From: JABDMH01 sp965222645 | Lineage (GTDB): Bacteria; Bacteroidota; Bacteroidia; Chitinophagales; Saprospiraceae | Direction: 5' to 3' | Length of the DNA stretch: 64,000 nucleotides | NCBI GenBank assembly: GCA_965222645.1 | Contig: OZ244968.1 | Location: 496,001-560,000, forward strand | Shown here: positions 32,706 to 40,732 of the stretch, in pieces | Layout of the letters: every line of letters starts with the position of its first letter | Position numbering within the stretch: the first letter of the stretch is position 1 | The notes under the pieces: model-generated | The model's input: the letters and a program-made list of their open reading frames with translations, nothing else | The model's database searches: none | What the model was told of the DNA's origin: nothing | Program-made: the position numbers and the translations under genes

Positions 32706-33165
32706 GAATCAATTATCGAAAAGAATGGCTGTTTATTCGTTTCATGGGAACTCATGAGGAATATGACGAAATTGGTGCAAACACTATATGATATGAAATT
32801 AATAACATCAGAAAAGGAATACAATAAGTCTCTAGAGCGTCTCAATGAAATATTCGATTCGAACCCGAAATCAAAGGAAGGGCAAGAAGCCGAAGTCTTA
32901 GCATTGTTGATTCAAGAGTACGAGGAGAAACATTATTCAATCGATACGCCAGATCCCATAACAGCTATACGAATAAGAATGGAGGAGCTCGAACTAAAGC
33001 AAAAGGACCTTGTTGGCGTAATTGGCTCCAAGGGAATAGTGGTCTGAAGTTTTAAATCGCAAGCGTAGGTTGACCGTGACTATGATTCGAAATCTTTCGG
33101 AAAAACTTAAAATTGCTGCTCAAATATTGATTCAAGAATACGAACTTAAAAGTGGAAAAAGCTAG
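32700..33165 (+). pseudogene. HigA-type antitoxin, frameshifted and without toxin
   Basis: The first frame (32700-33047) gives the HigA family pattern: LVQTLYDMKLITSEKEYNK, EAEVLALLIQEYEEKHY, TPDPITAIRIRMEELELKQKDL and IGSKG. It then breaks in the HTH. Deleting one G near 33040 restores SEVLNRKRRLTVTMIRNLSE and runs to TAG at 33163-33165. No RelE/HigB gene is adjacent, so it is an orphan. The loss of the upstream attC arm may have removed the true start or a toxin gene. Confidence 0.8.
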
Positions 33166-33230
33166 ATAACACAAGACATCATGCCATGCTTCTAGCGGTC
33201 GCACAGCAAAGTCATTATCGTTAGCGGCAA
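33159..33230 (+). other. attC-12 recombination site (weak)
   Basis: AGATAACA (TAACA 33167-33171) and GTTAGCGGC (33220-33228) bracket a ~50-base imperfect palindrome. The R' is confirmed by the complement GCCGCTAAC at the end of the next cassette (34238-34246). Stem pairing is poor. Confidence 0.6.
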
Positions 33231-33276
33231 GCAACATTGAGCAGAATAGCAGAAGTTGAATTTTTAAAACCAGATT

Positions 33277-34215
33277 ATGAAAACAATAAAAAAATTACTT
33301 TTCAGCACGATCTTGGCTGTGGGGCTTTTTGCATGTAAGACCCAGAAATCTGCAATTCAACCACAAAATGTATCAATTGTTGCAGATGAACTTCAATCAA
33401 TTAATATTGAAGGAGAAAAGTTTCACTACATCCAACGGGGTTTGGGTGAACCCTTGATATTTATACACGGAACTGTGGGAGACTACAGAGCGTGGATTCC
33501 ACGAGTTGAAAGCTATTCTAAGGACTTTGACGTAGTTGCATACAGTCGTAGATATGCCTATCCAAATAAAAAGGTATTTGATCATGCATTTGATTATTCT
33601 GTTCGTATTCATGCAAATGACCTGTATGCTTTGATACAAAAGCTCGGATATAAAAAAGTAAACCTTGTTGGCCATTCATATGGTGCGTACACCGCTTTAA
33701 CTATGGCGTTGGACCATCCTGAGGTGGTGAATTCATAGGTTTTAGGAGAACCTCCAGCTCGATCCTTACTTAAAAATTCAACTGAAGGAATGGCGAACTT
33801 TACTGAGTTTAAAAATAAATACCTTCAGCCCGCAGGAGAATATTTTAACGCTAACAAAAATGAAAAAGGAGTGGAATCATTCCTAAAAGGCGTAATGGGT
33901 GATAATTTTTCTTTGAGCCAAGTTCCGGATGAAGTTAAGCAAGGATGGCTGGATAATTTACCCGAAGTCTGGGGAGTGTCCACCGCAGAATGGGCACTTC
34001 CTTTGGAAGAATCCAAAATCAAAGGTTTGGAAATTCCCGTATTATTACTCATGGGAGACCAGTCACCAATGTGGTTTGGAGAAATCATAAAGGAACTGCA
34101 TCGCTTGTTACCACAAAGTAAACTTGTGACAATTGAAAATTCCTCTCATGGACTCTATTTTGAGAACCCTGAAGATTGTGATGAGTCTATGAAAGAATTT
34201 TTAGAGAAGAATTGA
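33277..34215 (+). pseudogene. Alpha/beta hydrolase with in-frame stop
   Basis: The 312-codon frame encodes a lipoprotein-type signal (GLFACKT), then an alpha/beta-hydrolase: EPLIFIHGTVGDYRAW, NLVGHSYGAYTALTMAL with the nucleophile Ser, LLLMGDQSPMWF with a late Asp, and SSHGLYF with the catalytic His. A TAG at 33736-33738 interrupts the frame right after HPEVVNS where a sense codon (probably Leu) is expected. The frame continues without shift. All catalytic residues remain, so one substitution killed it or the stop is read through. Confidence 0.85.
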
Positions 34216-34231
34216 CATTGAATCTGAAAAA

Positions 34232-34280
34232 TAGCAAGCCGCTAACTGAAATCACAACCGCCTAACGGCAGGCCACGTTT
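34232..34280 (+). other. attC-13 left half (degenerate)
   Basis: GCAAGCCGCTAAC (ending 34246) complements the cassette start GTTAGCGGC at 33220, so the R'' is genuine. The rest (CGCCTAACGGCAGG) gives no convincing right arm before the RhuM-like fragment. Confidence 0.6.
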
Positions 34281-34282
34281 CA

Positions 34283-34677
34283 TATACTAAACGTACCTCT
34301 GACGTCATTCTATCTGTAGGCTATCGCGTTAACTCGAGGCAAGGATTTCAGTTTCGAATCTGGGCTACTGACAAACTACGTAAACACTTGATTGCAGGTT
34401 ATACTGGAAACGAGTATCGCTTAAGGCAATTGCGGCAATCGGTTGAATAAATCCGATCAACTGTAAATTCAGAACCAATTGATTCTCATCAAGCTAAGGA
34501 AATAGTGGACATCCTATCGCAGTTTGCGTTAGGTTTAGATATCCCAGATGGCTATGGTCATCTAAATTTTGAGGCTGGTGATGTCAACCTCGAGACGAAA
34601 TATATAATTGAATATAAGGAGGCCAAAAAAGCTATTCAAGCCTTGAAAGAAAAATTTGGTGGATCAACATTAACTGG
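34283..34677 (+). pseudogene. RhuM-family fragment
   Basis: Frame 34295-34449 encodes TSDVILSVGYRVNSRQG, FRIWATDKLRKHLIAGYT and NEYRLRQL, typical of RhuM-family proteins. It ends in a stop. A further piece in the next frame (34505-34677: VDILSQFALGLDIPDGYGHL, KKAIQALKEKFGG) matches the later part of such proteins. It is cut off by IS91-like DNA. It is a decayed gene. Confidence 0.7.
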
Positions 34678-34748
34678 CCTTGATCAGCAAAACATTGTAG
34701 CACTTCCGGCTATGATTAGCGTTTTACACACTTTTTGATCTGATATAA
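34678..34748 (+). mobile_element. IS91-like transposase fragment
   Basis: These ~71 bases match 1087-1157 of copy 0 with about five differences, encoding LDQQNIVALPAMISVLHTF. It is an internal slice of the transposase gene, without ends. Confidence 0.85.
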
Positions 34749-34815
34749 CCTGAATTCCAACAATAAACCTTTTTCATTTAACATTGCTTTTATTTTGAAA
34801 GCAAAAACATAATTA

Positions 34816-34836
34816 TTACTTTTGTTTTGCAAGTAA
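34816..34836. promoter_or_regulatory. Possible HxlR operator
   Basis: TTACTT (34816-34821) and AAGTAA (34831-34836) form an inverted repeat with a 9-base spacer, 16 bp before the HxlR start. Autoregulation at such a site is typical of the family. Confidence 0.4.
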
Positions 34837-34852
34837 CTTAAGTCAATTTTAA

Positions 34853-35287
34853 ATGGAGAATCAATTTAGATGTCAATGCCCTATAACTTCAGCACTTGAT
34901 ATTGTTGGAGATAAATGGACGCTAGTGATTATTAAACAAATGCTTTTTGAAGAGAAAAGCACTTTTAAGGATTTTACTGAAAGTCAAGAATCCATTGCCA
35001 CCAACATTCTATCATCGAGATTGAAACTGTTGGAAAAGTTTGGAATAATCAATAAGAATAATCACCCCGAAAACAAGAAAACCAAAATTTACACTTTGAC
35101 TGAGAAAGGTTTATCCTTCACTCCTATCCTAATTGAACTGATGTTTTGGAGCAAAGAGCATATTCAAGATTTTCACCCAAACCTAAATATTCATCCAGAA
35201 CTAGACAAAATAAAAATGAACAAAGACATATACAGCAAACAAATCATAAAGACATATACCAAATTCAAACAAACACTTTTAAAATAA
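34853..35287 (+). CDS. HxlR-family transcriptional regulator
   Basis: The 144-aa winged-helix regulator has the HxlR pattern CPITSALDIVGDKWTLVII, TFKDFTESQESIATNILSSR, LEKFGIINK and YTLTEKGLSFTPIL. Two N-terminal cysteines (FRCQCPI) may sense thiols or electrophiles. The NTF2-like gene follows 7 bp later, the probable target operon. The pair lies between two IS91-like fragments. Confidence 0.92.
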   Translation: MENQFRCQCPITSALDIVGDKWTLVIIKQMLFEEKSTFKDFTESQESIATNILSSRLKLLEKFGIINKNNHPENKKTKIYTLTEKGLSFTPILIELMFWSKEHIQDFHPNLNIHPELDKIKMNKDIYSKQIIKTYTKFKQTLLK

Positions 35288-35294
35288 AATAATT

Positions 35295-35789
35295 ATGGAT
35301 AACTCAAATTCAAATGTACCGCAAATTAAATTCGACAATTACGTTCAAGACCAATGGACTGAACAAGAAAACAAAAACGTAAAAGTGGTAGTTGATTTTT
35401 TTCAGCATTTAATGAATGAACACAACTTTGAATACACGTTAAAAACATATGCTGGAGGTTCATACATTCAACATAATAGAGCCATACCTAATGAGATCGA
35501 AGGGTTGGTAGGCTATGTAAAAACAATGGTTAAACGTTTTCCTGAATACTCTTTTGATGTGAAGAAAATTTTTGCTGATGGTGATTATGTTGTGTTGCAT
35601 AGTCATACTACTATGAAAGCAAAACATAGAGGTAATGAAAAAAAAGGCTTTATCATTACTGATACGTTTAAATTAAAAGACGGTAAACTGGTAGAGCATT
35701 GGGATGCCATTCAGCCTATTGACTTTTTCTCAAGGTTTTTGATGTTGGCAACAGGCGGTACGATTGGGAATAGCAATCCAACTTTTTAA
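35295..35789 (+). CDS. SnoaL-like (NTF2 fold) protein
   Basis: The 164-aa protein of the SnoaL/NTF2-like superfamily has VVDFFQHLMNEHNFEYTLKT, YIQHNRAIPNEIEGLVGYV, DGDYVVLHSHTTMKA and KLKDGKLVEHWDAIQPI. Family members bind small hydrophobic substrates or act as isomerases or cyclases. It is co-transcribed with the HxlR gene. The last codons abut an IS91-like right-end fragment. Confidence 0.88.
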   Translation: MDNSNSNVPQIKFDNYVQDQWTEQENKNVKVVVDFFQHLMNEHNFEYTLKTYAGGSYIQHNRAIPNEIEGLVGYVKTMVKRFPEYSFDVKKIFADGDYVVLHSHTTMKAKHRGNEKKGFIITDTFKLKDGKLVEHWDAIQPIDFFSRFLMLATGGTIGNSNPTF

Positions 35790-35818
35790 TTTGAGTTATT
35801 GATGTAGACATCCTTTTA
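35790..35818 (+). mobile_element. IS91-like right-end remnant
   Basis: The sequence TTATTGATGTAGACATCC followed by TTTTA is a near copy of the right end of copy 0 (2173-2196). It is followed at 35819 by GTTGTGGC, an R'-like half-site. The element body is absent. Together with 34678-34748 it brackets the HxlR/SnoaL pair. Confidence 0.75.
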
Positions 35819-35896
35819 GTTGTGGCTAATGCAAAATAACATATGATTAAAATTTATAATGAGAATGACACGATGTAAGTAACATAAACTGCAAGA

Positions 35897-36028
35897 ATGT
35901 CCCGATCATTTAAGAAGTTTGGAAGAATTAAAGTCAGTGGTACTCCGAGAGCCATATACAATAGAAGATTCCGACGAGTGAATCGACAGGGGATCTTGCT
36001 GGCATTGGGGATACCCATTTCATATTAG
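35897..36028 (+). CDS. Small basic protein (43 aa)
   Basis: The 43-aa frame is very rich in Arg/Lys in a regular pattern: SRSFKKFGRIKVSGTPRA, NRRFRRVNRQ. Short basic proteins of this kind (an aromatic-KK start, then an RR-VR-R tail) occur in mobile DNA. A usable ATG is present and the composition is unlike random sequence. Function unknown. Confidence 0.45.
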   Translation: MSRSFKKFGRIKVSGTPRAIYNRRFRRVNRQGILLALGIPISY

Positions 36029-36038
36029 GAGAGATTCT

Positions 36039-36143
36039 ATGTTTAAATCTATGTTTCATCAAAAGAGATTCAATGATATTGTAGAGATAGCCTTAGCTGA
36101 AAAATCAAGGAGTAGGATAGGATTTATAAATGACGATCTCTGA
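36039..36143 (+). CDS. Possible small protein (34 aa)
   Basis: The short frame begins 10 bp after the 43-aa gene and is preceded by AGGAGAG, a possible ribosome-binding site. No family is recognised, and it may be the remnant of a longer gene. Beyond it, 36144-36322 holds no gene that I can support. Confidence 0.3.
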   Translation: MFKSMFHQKRFNDIVEIALAEKSRSRIGFINDDL

Positions 36144-36322
36144 TATCTGACTCATAGCTGGCCATCAAAGCGGCAATTGACCATGCAGATTTGAACTTGA
36201 TGATTTGTACTAGATTTGTTGGCTCGTTTGGAACTGAATAGCAGCTTATTGCCTTAAATGTGCTTGCCAAGACGCACTTATGGCCAAAATCGTTTGGCAA
36301 AAGCAAGAAAAAAAGCAAAGTC

Positions 36323-36829
36323 ATGAGTAATTTTCATAGGTCGCTAAGAAATCTTGAAATCGAAAAGCTCAAGGTTGCATTGAGCAAAGGGATTGGTTTG
36401 AAGGGATCGATGTTAGCAGTATGTTCAAGTCAAAGATCAGACTTCAGGGCACAATTGGAAATTATTGACACTTTGCTAGATCATGGTGTAGATATCAATG
36501 AAACGGATAAGAATGGTGTAACGCCGTTACATCGAGCTGTAAGAATTAGAAATCCGAAAGCTGTAAAGGCTCTCCTTCGGAAAGGAGCTGATGTCAATCG
36601 CACTTGCAAAAGAACTGCCTCTACACCTCTTCATAGAGCGGTCGTACATAGTGGCGCTCCATCAACCAAAGGAAAAAATGAAGAAACTATCGAAATAATT
36701 AAAATTCTTCTACGAAATGGAGCAAATCCACATATCGAAAATCGGAAGGGAAAAATACCAATCGACTATGTGACTGCTCCAGCCATGACGAAATTACTCC
36801 AGAAAGACAAAATTGGTGGGAAAGGCTAA
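36323..36829 (+). CDS. Ankyrin-repeat protein
   Basis: The ~168-aa protein (from ATG 36323) has three ankyrin repeats: IIDTLLDHGVDINETDKNG / VTPLHRAVRIRNPKAVKALL / RKGADVNRT, a second with STPLHRAVVHSG, and a third with IIKILLRNGANPHIENRKG. It is probably a cytoplasmic protein-interaction module. An upstream in-frame extension exists but is low-complexity basic and unlikely. It ends 4 bp before the next gene. Confidence 0.85.
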   Translation: MSNFHRSLRNLEIEKLKVALSKGIGLKGSMLAVCSSQRSDFRAQLEIIDTLLDHGVDINETDKNGVTPLHRAVRIRNPKAVKALLRKGADVNRTCKRTASTPLHRAVVHSGAPSTKGKNEETIEIIKILLRNGANPHIENRKGKIPIDYVTAPAMTKLLQKDKIGGKG

Positions 36830-36833
36830 TAAG

Positions 36834-37766
36834 ATGATGGAATACATAGAAAATTGTCGATTTAAAGAGAAGCTAAGCATAATCGGCTATGCTCCACATG
36901 GGATCGACTTGACTTCCGCTGCAAACTACTCAAACTACTATGATAGTGGTGGAAATGTATTTCATCTCCATGGTGAAGGAAATGAAATGGTCACTAGAAG
37001 AACCTTTGGAAACTGGCTTAAGATGAGCCAAAGACCCAAGAAGGTGTTTACCATATTTCAAGTTGCTCATAATGATGGAGATGATCCGGAACGATTCCAT
37101 AAATCGAGATTCTCACTAGAGTCGATAGAGAGGGAGATCAATTTCAACTTAGAATTGACGGGTCTGGATAAGATCGATGCAATCTACTTAGCAGACGATA
37201 ACACTAATTACCCAATTGCCTTGATGCAAGAAACCATCCATGGGTTGATTAAACTTGGATATGTGAACTATGTTGGATTGTTCAATTGGTCACTAAAGAG
37301 GGTCAAGGATCTGATAAGTGTTTCGCGTGAGAATAAGCAAGAGAGCATTAGTTTTATTCTCACGACGGAATACTCCATTCTAAAACCAAATTTTGGAGTA
37401 TGGACGGGATACACCCAGATAGATAAAGAATTTGAAGACTATATAGCTAAAGAGGACCTATTGCTGGTGGTGTGGACTACTGACTTCAATCAATCACCGT
37501 TAAAGACCAGGATGGTAGATATTAAATCCAACAGCGACTCCCACGAGGGAAGACGATTGACATCAAAATATAATTTGGAGGTGTCCAGGCGAATAAACGA
37601 CTATTGCCACGCAAAAAATGTCAGTCCTAGCCAAGTAAACATTTCATTTCTAAAAAACAGAAAATTCGATACTATTATGTTGCTATATGAAGATATGGGG
37701 CCAAAGATCGAAGAATCTATAAAAGCACTTTCAATCGAATATGACGAATCACTATGGGGCAGGTAA
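36834..37766 (+). CDS. Aldo/keto reductase-like protein
   Basis: The ~310-aa protein shows the aldo/keto reductase barrel pattern. IIGYAPHGIDLTSAANYSNY carries the Asp and Tyr region and FNLELTGLDKIDAIYLADD the central strands. GLIKLGYVNYVGLFNWSLKR corresponds to the G-K-R-x-I-G-V-S-N region, and the C-terminal helix has KNVSPSQVNISFL. Catalytic residues are diverged, so activity is uncertain. It starts at ATG 36834 just after the ankyrin gene in one operon. Confidence 0.75.
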   Translation: MMEYIENCRFKEKLSIIGYAPHGIDLTSAANYSNYYDSGGNVFHLHGEGNEMVTRRTFGNWLKMSQRPKKVFTIFQVAHNDGDDPERFHKSRFSLESIEREINFNLELTGLDKIDAIYLADDNTNYPIALMQETIHGLIKLGYVNYVGLFNWSLKRVKDLISVSRENKQESISFILTTEYSILKPNFGVWTGYTQIDKEFEDYIAKEDLLLVVWTTDFNQSPLKTRMVDIKSNSDSHEGRRLTSKYNLEVSRRINDYCHAKNVSPSQVNISFLKNRKFDTIMLLYEDMGPKIEESIKALSIEYDESLWGR

Positions 37767-37771
37767 AGTCG

Positions 37772-37848
37772 CCAGTGTCCAACACTAGATACCACGGAAT
37801 GCACTCCTTCGTTAGGCACGTCCGGGTATCGTTACACGTTCTCTGCAA
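37772..37848 (+). other. attC-15 recombination site
   Basis: GTGTCCAACA (37775-37784) then CTAGATACCACGGAATGCACTC, and a right arm GGCACGTCCGGGTATCGTTACAC ending at GTTCTCTGC (37838). It is clearly a sister of attC-9. Its R'' predicts a cassette start GTTGGACAC that is not found upstream, so that cassette's start has been lost. Confidence 0.72.
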
Positions 37849-37885
37849 CTATATAGAACACTCCAGACACTGAGCAAAAAAAACA

Positions 37886-38929
37886 ATGAAATCAAACATA
37901 CTTCTCTTTTTGATCGTCACAACAATTCTGACCTCGTGCAAGGGACAAACAAATTCTAATCCTTCCGGCAAGACCGCAAACATAAGTATTGGCGGCACCG
38001 TGAGAGACCTTAGCAGCAATATAATGATTGTTTATCAAGATAAGAAGAATGTTTATTGGTTTGGCAGTTGGGAAACAGGAGTTTATAAATACGATGGGAA
38101 AACATTGACTAACTATACTACGGAAAACGGTTTACCAAATAATAGAATTGATGAAATAAAAGAAGATAAATTTGGTAATATATATTTTACCAGTTGCCAT
38201 CCAAATTCTACGATATGTAAGTTTGACGGAAGAACATTTACAACGCTAAAAGCAATCCCAAGTAATAATTGGCAACTTAAATCTACAGATATGTGGTTTA
38301 AGCATTCTTATGGTATGGAAAAAGTATATCGCTATGACGGTACTACTTTATTTGAATTGACATTGCCTAAACCATCAAATCTTACCAATCCCTTTGAAAT
38401 TTATGGCATTTATAAAGACACTAAAGGAAACATTTGGTTTGGCTCAAATCCATCTGGTGTATGCCGTTACGATGGCAAAACATTTGACTGGATAACAGAA
38501 GAAGATATAACAGAGTTTCGTAACGAAGGAGCGAACGGAGTAAGATCAATTGTAGAAGACAAAAATGGCGACTTTTGGTTCAATACCGAATATCGCTATA
38601 GTATCTATGACGCCGCAACGTTAAAAAGCAATAAATTATACACAAGACACGAAAGCATTGGCGGTTTAGATGGTAAAAAGAACAGCGATTTGGACGAGTA
38701 TCTATCAACCGTAAGAGACAACAATAATAATTTATGGTTTGTAACCTATCGCGATGGCGTTTGGAAATACGATGGTACGAAAATTCATCACTATACCATT
38801 CAAGACAAATCAAAAGACATTACGCTATTCAGTATTTACAAAGACAACAATGGCGATCTTTGGCTTGGGACACACGAAAATGGAGTATACAAATTCAACG
38901 GACAAACATTTGAAAGATTTAAACCATGA
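37886..38929 (+). CDS. Two-component-propeller lipoprotein (cassette-borne)
   Basis: The 347-aa protein has a lipobox (ILTSCKG, Cys ~18) and about six Reg_prop blades of ~45 residues each, with NVYWFGSWETGVYKYDGKTL, GNIWFGSNPSGVCRYDGKTF and GDLWLGTHENGVYKFNGQTF. Beta-propellers of this type form the sensor part of hybrid kinases, but here there is no transmembrane or signalling module, so it is a stand-alone surface lipoprotein. It is the paralog type of 52889-53953. Confidence 0.88.
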   Translation: MKSNILLFLIVTTILTSCKGQTNSNPSGKTANISIGGTVRDLSSNIMIVYQDKKNVYWFGSWETGVYKYDGKTLTNYTTENGLPNNRIDEIKEDKFGNIYFTSCHPNSTICKFDGRTFTTLKAIPSNNWQLKSTDMWFKHSYGMEKVYRYDGTTLFELTLPKPSNLTNPFEIYGIYKDTKGNIWFGSNPSGVCRYDGKTFDWITEEDITEFRNEGANGVRSIVEDKNGDFWFNTEYRYSIYDAATLKSNKLYTRHESIGGLDGKKNSDLDEYLSTVRDNNNNLWFVTYRDGVWKYDGTKIHHYTIQDKSKDITLFSIYKDNNGDLWLGTHENGVYKFNGQTFERFKP

Positions 38930-38940
38930 AAAAAGTAAAA

Positions 38941-39599
38941 GTCGAGAAGGGCAGGGAAGTAAATAGTCACTACCCTCTTACACCTGTGTGCCGAAACATT
39001 CCGGTGTGCTGGCACAGAACCGTACATGATGCTCTCACATCATATGCTCACAGCGAAGCTTCAGCATCGGCGCTAACGCTCTCCATACTCCTGAAGCCAG
39101 ACAAGGTTTCCAGTCAAACTCCCTTCTTCCCAGAAACCTGGTTGACAGAAAACTGCGGAATATGTCAGCCCTTCGCTCATCGACCCCAATAGACAAAGAA
39201 ATCAAGTGGATTAATTCGGTACTAGCGCAACTAGGAGTTGATCTGCCACTTTTTCGGTGCCTCGACAACATCTGTCCTGAAGTATTTATATTCGATCGCG
39301 TAGAACCAATCCTTCCGGGTTATTTTCGGCACTTCCTCAGACGGTTTACTTTCGTTCATCTTCCATAGAAACACCATGATATGATCGCTTTCACGTCAAG
39401 CCTTTCCAATTCGCTCAGTACCAATCCCTAGAAAGGACAGCACCAATTGGTAGGTTTCAAAAGTTGTAGCAAACTTATGAGTGGTCCATCCCGTGGCATT
39501 GAGGGACTCCACCATCTTATCCACAGTTTCTGTAACTCTTATATTTCAAAGAACTGATGTATCTTTCAAGTTGTACCCAAGAATTACGCAGGGGCACAC
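38941..39599 (-). mobile_element. Decayed group II intron-like DNA i5
   Basis: On the minus strand 38941-39090 matches the 3' end of the remnant at 31120-31280: a domain V-like CATCATGTACGGTTCTGTG and a terminal stem ending in CTTCTCGAC. The right end reads GGGCACAC next to GCGACTGATAAC, similar to other intron 5' ends but displaced ~11 bases from the usual TA|ACA point. The middle (39100-39590) shows no intact gene and may include unrelated mobile debris. Confidence 0.5.
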
Positions 39600-39680
39600 G
39601 CGACTGATAACATGCCGTCACCACGCCCAGCCACCCTCTCGGACTTGGCCGTCAGGTTCGGCAGATCCGTTAGTGCCAAA
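39600..39680 (+). other. attC-16 recombination site
   Basis: R'' GCGACTGATAACA (TAACA 39608-39612), TGCCG, core GCCCAGCCACCCTCTCGGAC, right arm CGGCA, spacer GATCC, GTTA (39669-39672). The core matches attC-2. The R'' predicts a cassette start GTTATCAGTCGC, absent upstream, so the preceding cassette has been rearranged. Confidence 0.82.
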
Positions 39681-39708
39681 CAGGAGCATTGTCCAACGAA
39701 AAATATGA

Positions 39709-40512
39709 ATGATAATAAAGAATAACAGGATATTTTTAATAATAATCCCAATGATTGTTTTAGTCTCGTGTAATAAAAGTGAGACAGCTAATGATATTTT
39801 GAGTAAGACAATTTACACAATAGATACCATTGAGACATTTTATTACAAACAAGATATGTCAAGAACAGATCCTAGAAATACAAATAATACCATACAACGA
39901 TTTCGAGAGATGTACTTTAAAAAACTGATCTCTGATTCTATCGTTGGCGTTAAAGGACATTGGTACATGTATGTTAACGACAAAGAAAATGTGATTTTTG
40001 AAGACATTTATGATGGCGATAGGCTGGTTCGTAAAAACAATCGAGACAGTATCGCAAGGATTTATGATTTGGTGAAATATCCAGATTTTAAGAAGAAACC
40101 TTTTTGGAGTCATAATACCCCATATGGAATGCAATATGAATTTAAATACATACTTAAAAACTTAGATTCATATTCAATTGGTAGATTAAATGATACAATT
40201 GTTAATGAAAAGAATTGCTTTCAAATACAGGTGAGCCTAGAGGATAAAATGACAATGCCAGGTTTTAGCATCAGACTTGAAGATAAAAAAGGAAATGTTA
40301 CAAAAACGCTATACTATATTGATAGAGAGACATACTATCCGATAAAAATGAAGGGAGAAAGCTATTCAACTGATAATCCCAAACAAAAATATTTTATTGA
40401 CCAAAGCTATTATGACATCAAATTCAACCTGACAATTAACGAAAATGCTCAGTTCCACACATCACAAGAATCAATTATTGGATTTGAAGAAATAGAAATG
40501 AAACCAGAATAA
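39709..40512 (+). CDS. Putative lipoprotein, LolA/outer-membrane-protein-like
   Basis: The 267-aa protein has a lipobox (IVLVSCNK, Cys ~21). The mature part has a beta-rich pattern (TIYTIDTIETFYYKQDMSR, EMYFKKLISDS, TLYYIDRETYYPIKMKGES) like the LolA/LppX or DUF1571-type clam fold. Start and signal are clear. It is the only gene of the cassette starting GTTAGTGCC (39669). I see no exact R'' partner downstream, so the cassette end is lost or altered. Confidence 0.7.
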   Translation: MIIKNNRIFLIIIPMIVLVSCNKSETANDILSKTIYTIDTIETFYYKQDMSRTDPRNTNNTIQRFREMYFKKLISDSIVGVKGHWYMYVNDKENVIFEDIYDGDRLVRKNNRDSIARIYDLVKYPDFKKKPFWSHNTPYGMQYEFKYILKNLDSYSIGRLNDTIVNEKNCFQIQVSLEDKMTMPGFSIRLEDKKGNVTKTLYYIDRETYYPIKMKGESYSTDNPKQKYFIDQSYYDIKFNLTINENAQFHTSQESIIGFEEIEMKPE

Positions 40513-40680
40513 ATTCGAAAACAACAATGTATACACAAAATTAGCGTAATGGCAGTAAATACAAGGGCTGTAGCCCGTTTCAGATTCGCACTATGTTACT
40601 AGATTTGAAGCCCGTAATCGTCAACTTTGTATAAACGTATGAAGACAATTCTCCCTTATATGGTTCAACAGGCATAGCCG
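40513..40680. other. Spacer with imperfect palindrome
   Basis: There is no gene. The sequence contains GGGCT/AGCCC and GATTCG / GATTTGAAGCCC arms around 40560-40610, bracketed by TGTATAC (~40529) and TGTATAAACG (~40629). It could be a different attC-like or IS-derived repeat. It lacks the TAACA...GTT frame used by the others. Confidence 0.35.
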
Positions 40681-40732
40681 TGTTCCGCTCCCCTAATTAA
40701 CCAGACAGAATTACAACAAATATTTTGTAATT

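Noticed and set aside
36260..36322. N-terminal extension of the ankyrin protein
   Set aside because: The extra 21 residues are basic and low-complexity, while ATG 36323 starts just before the helical, family-like part.
39162..39368. 68-codon frame in the i5 region
   Set aside because: It lies in decayed intron or mobile DNA with no recognisable domain on either strand.
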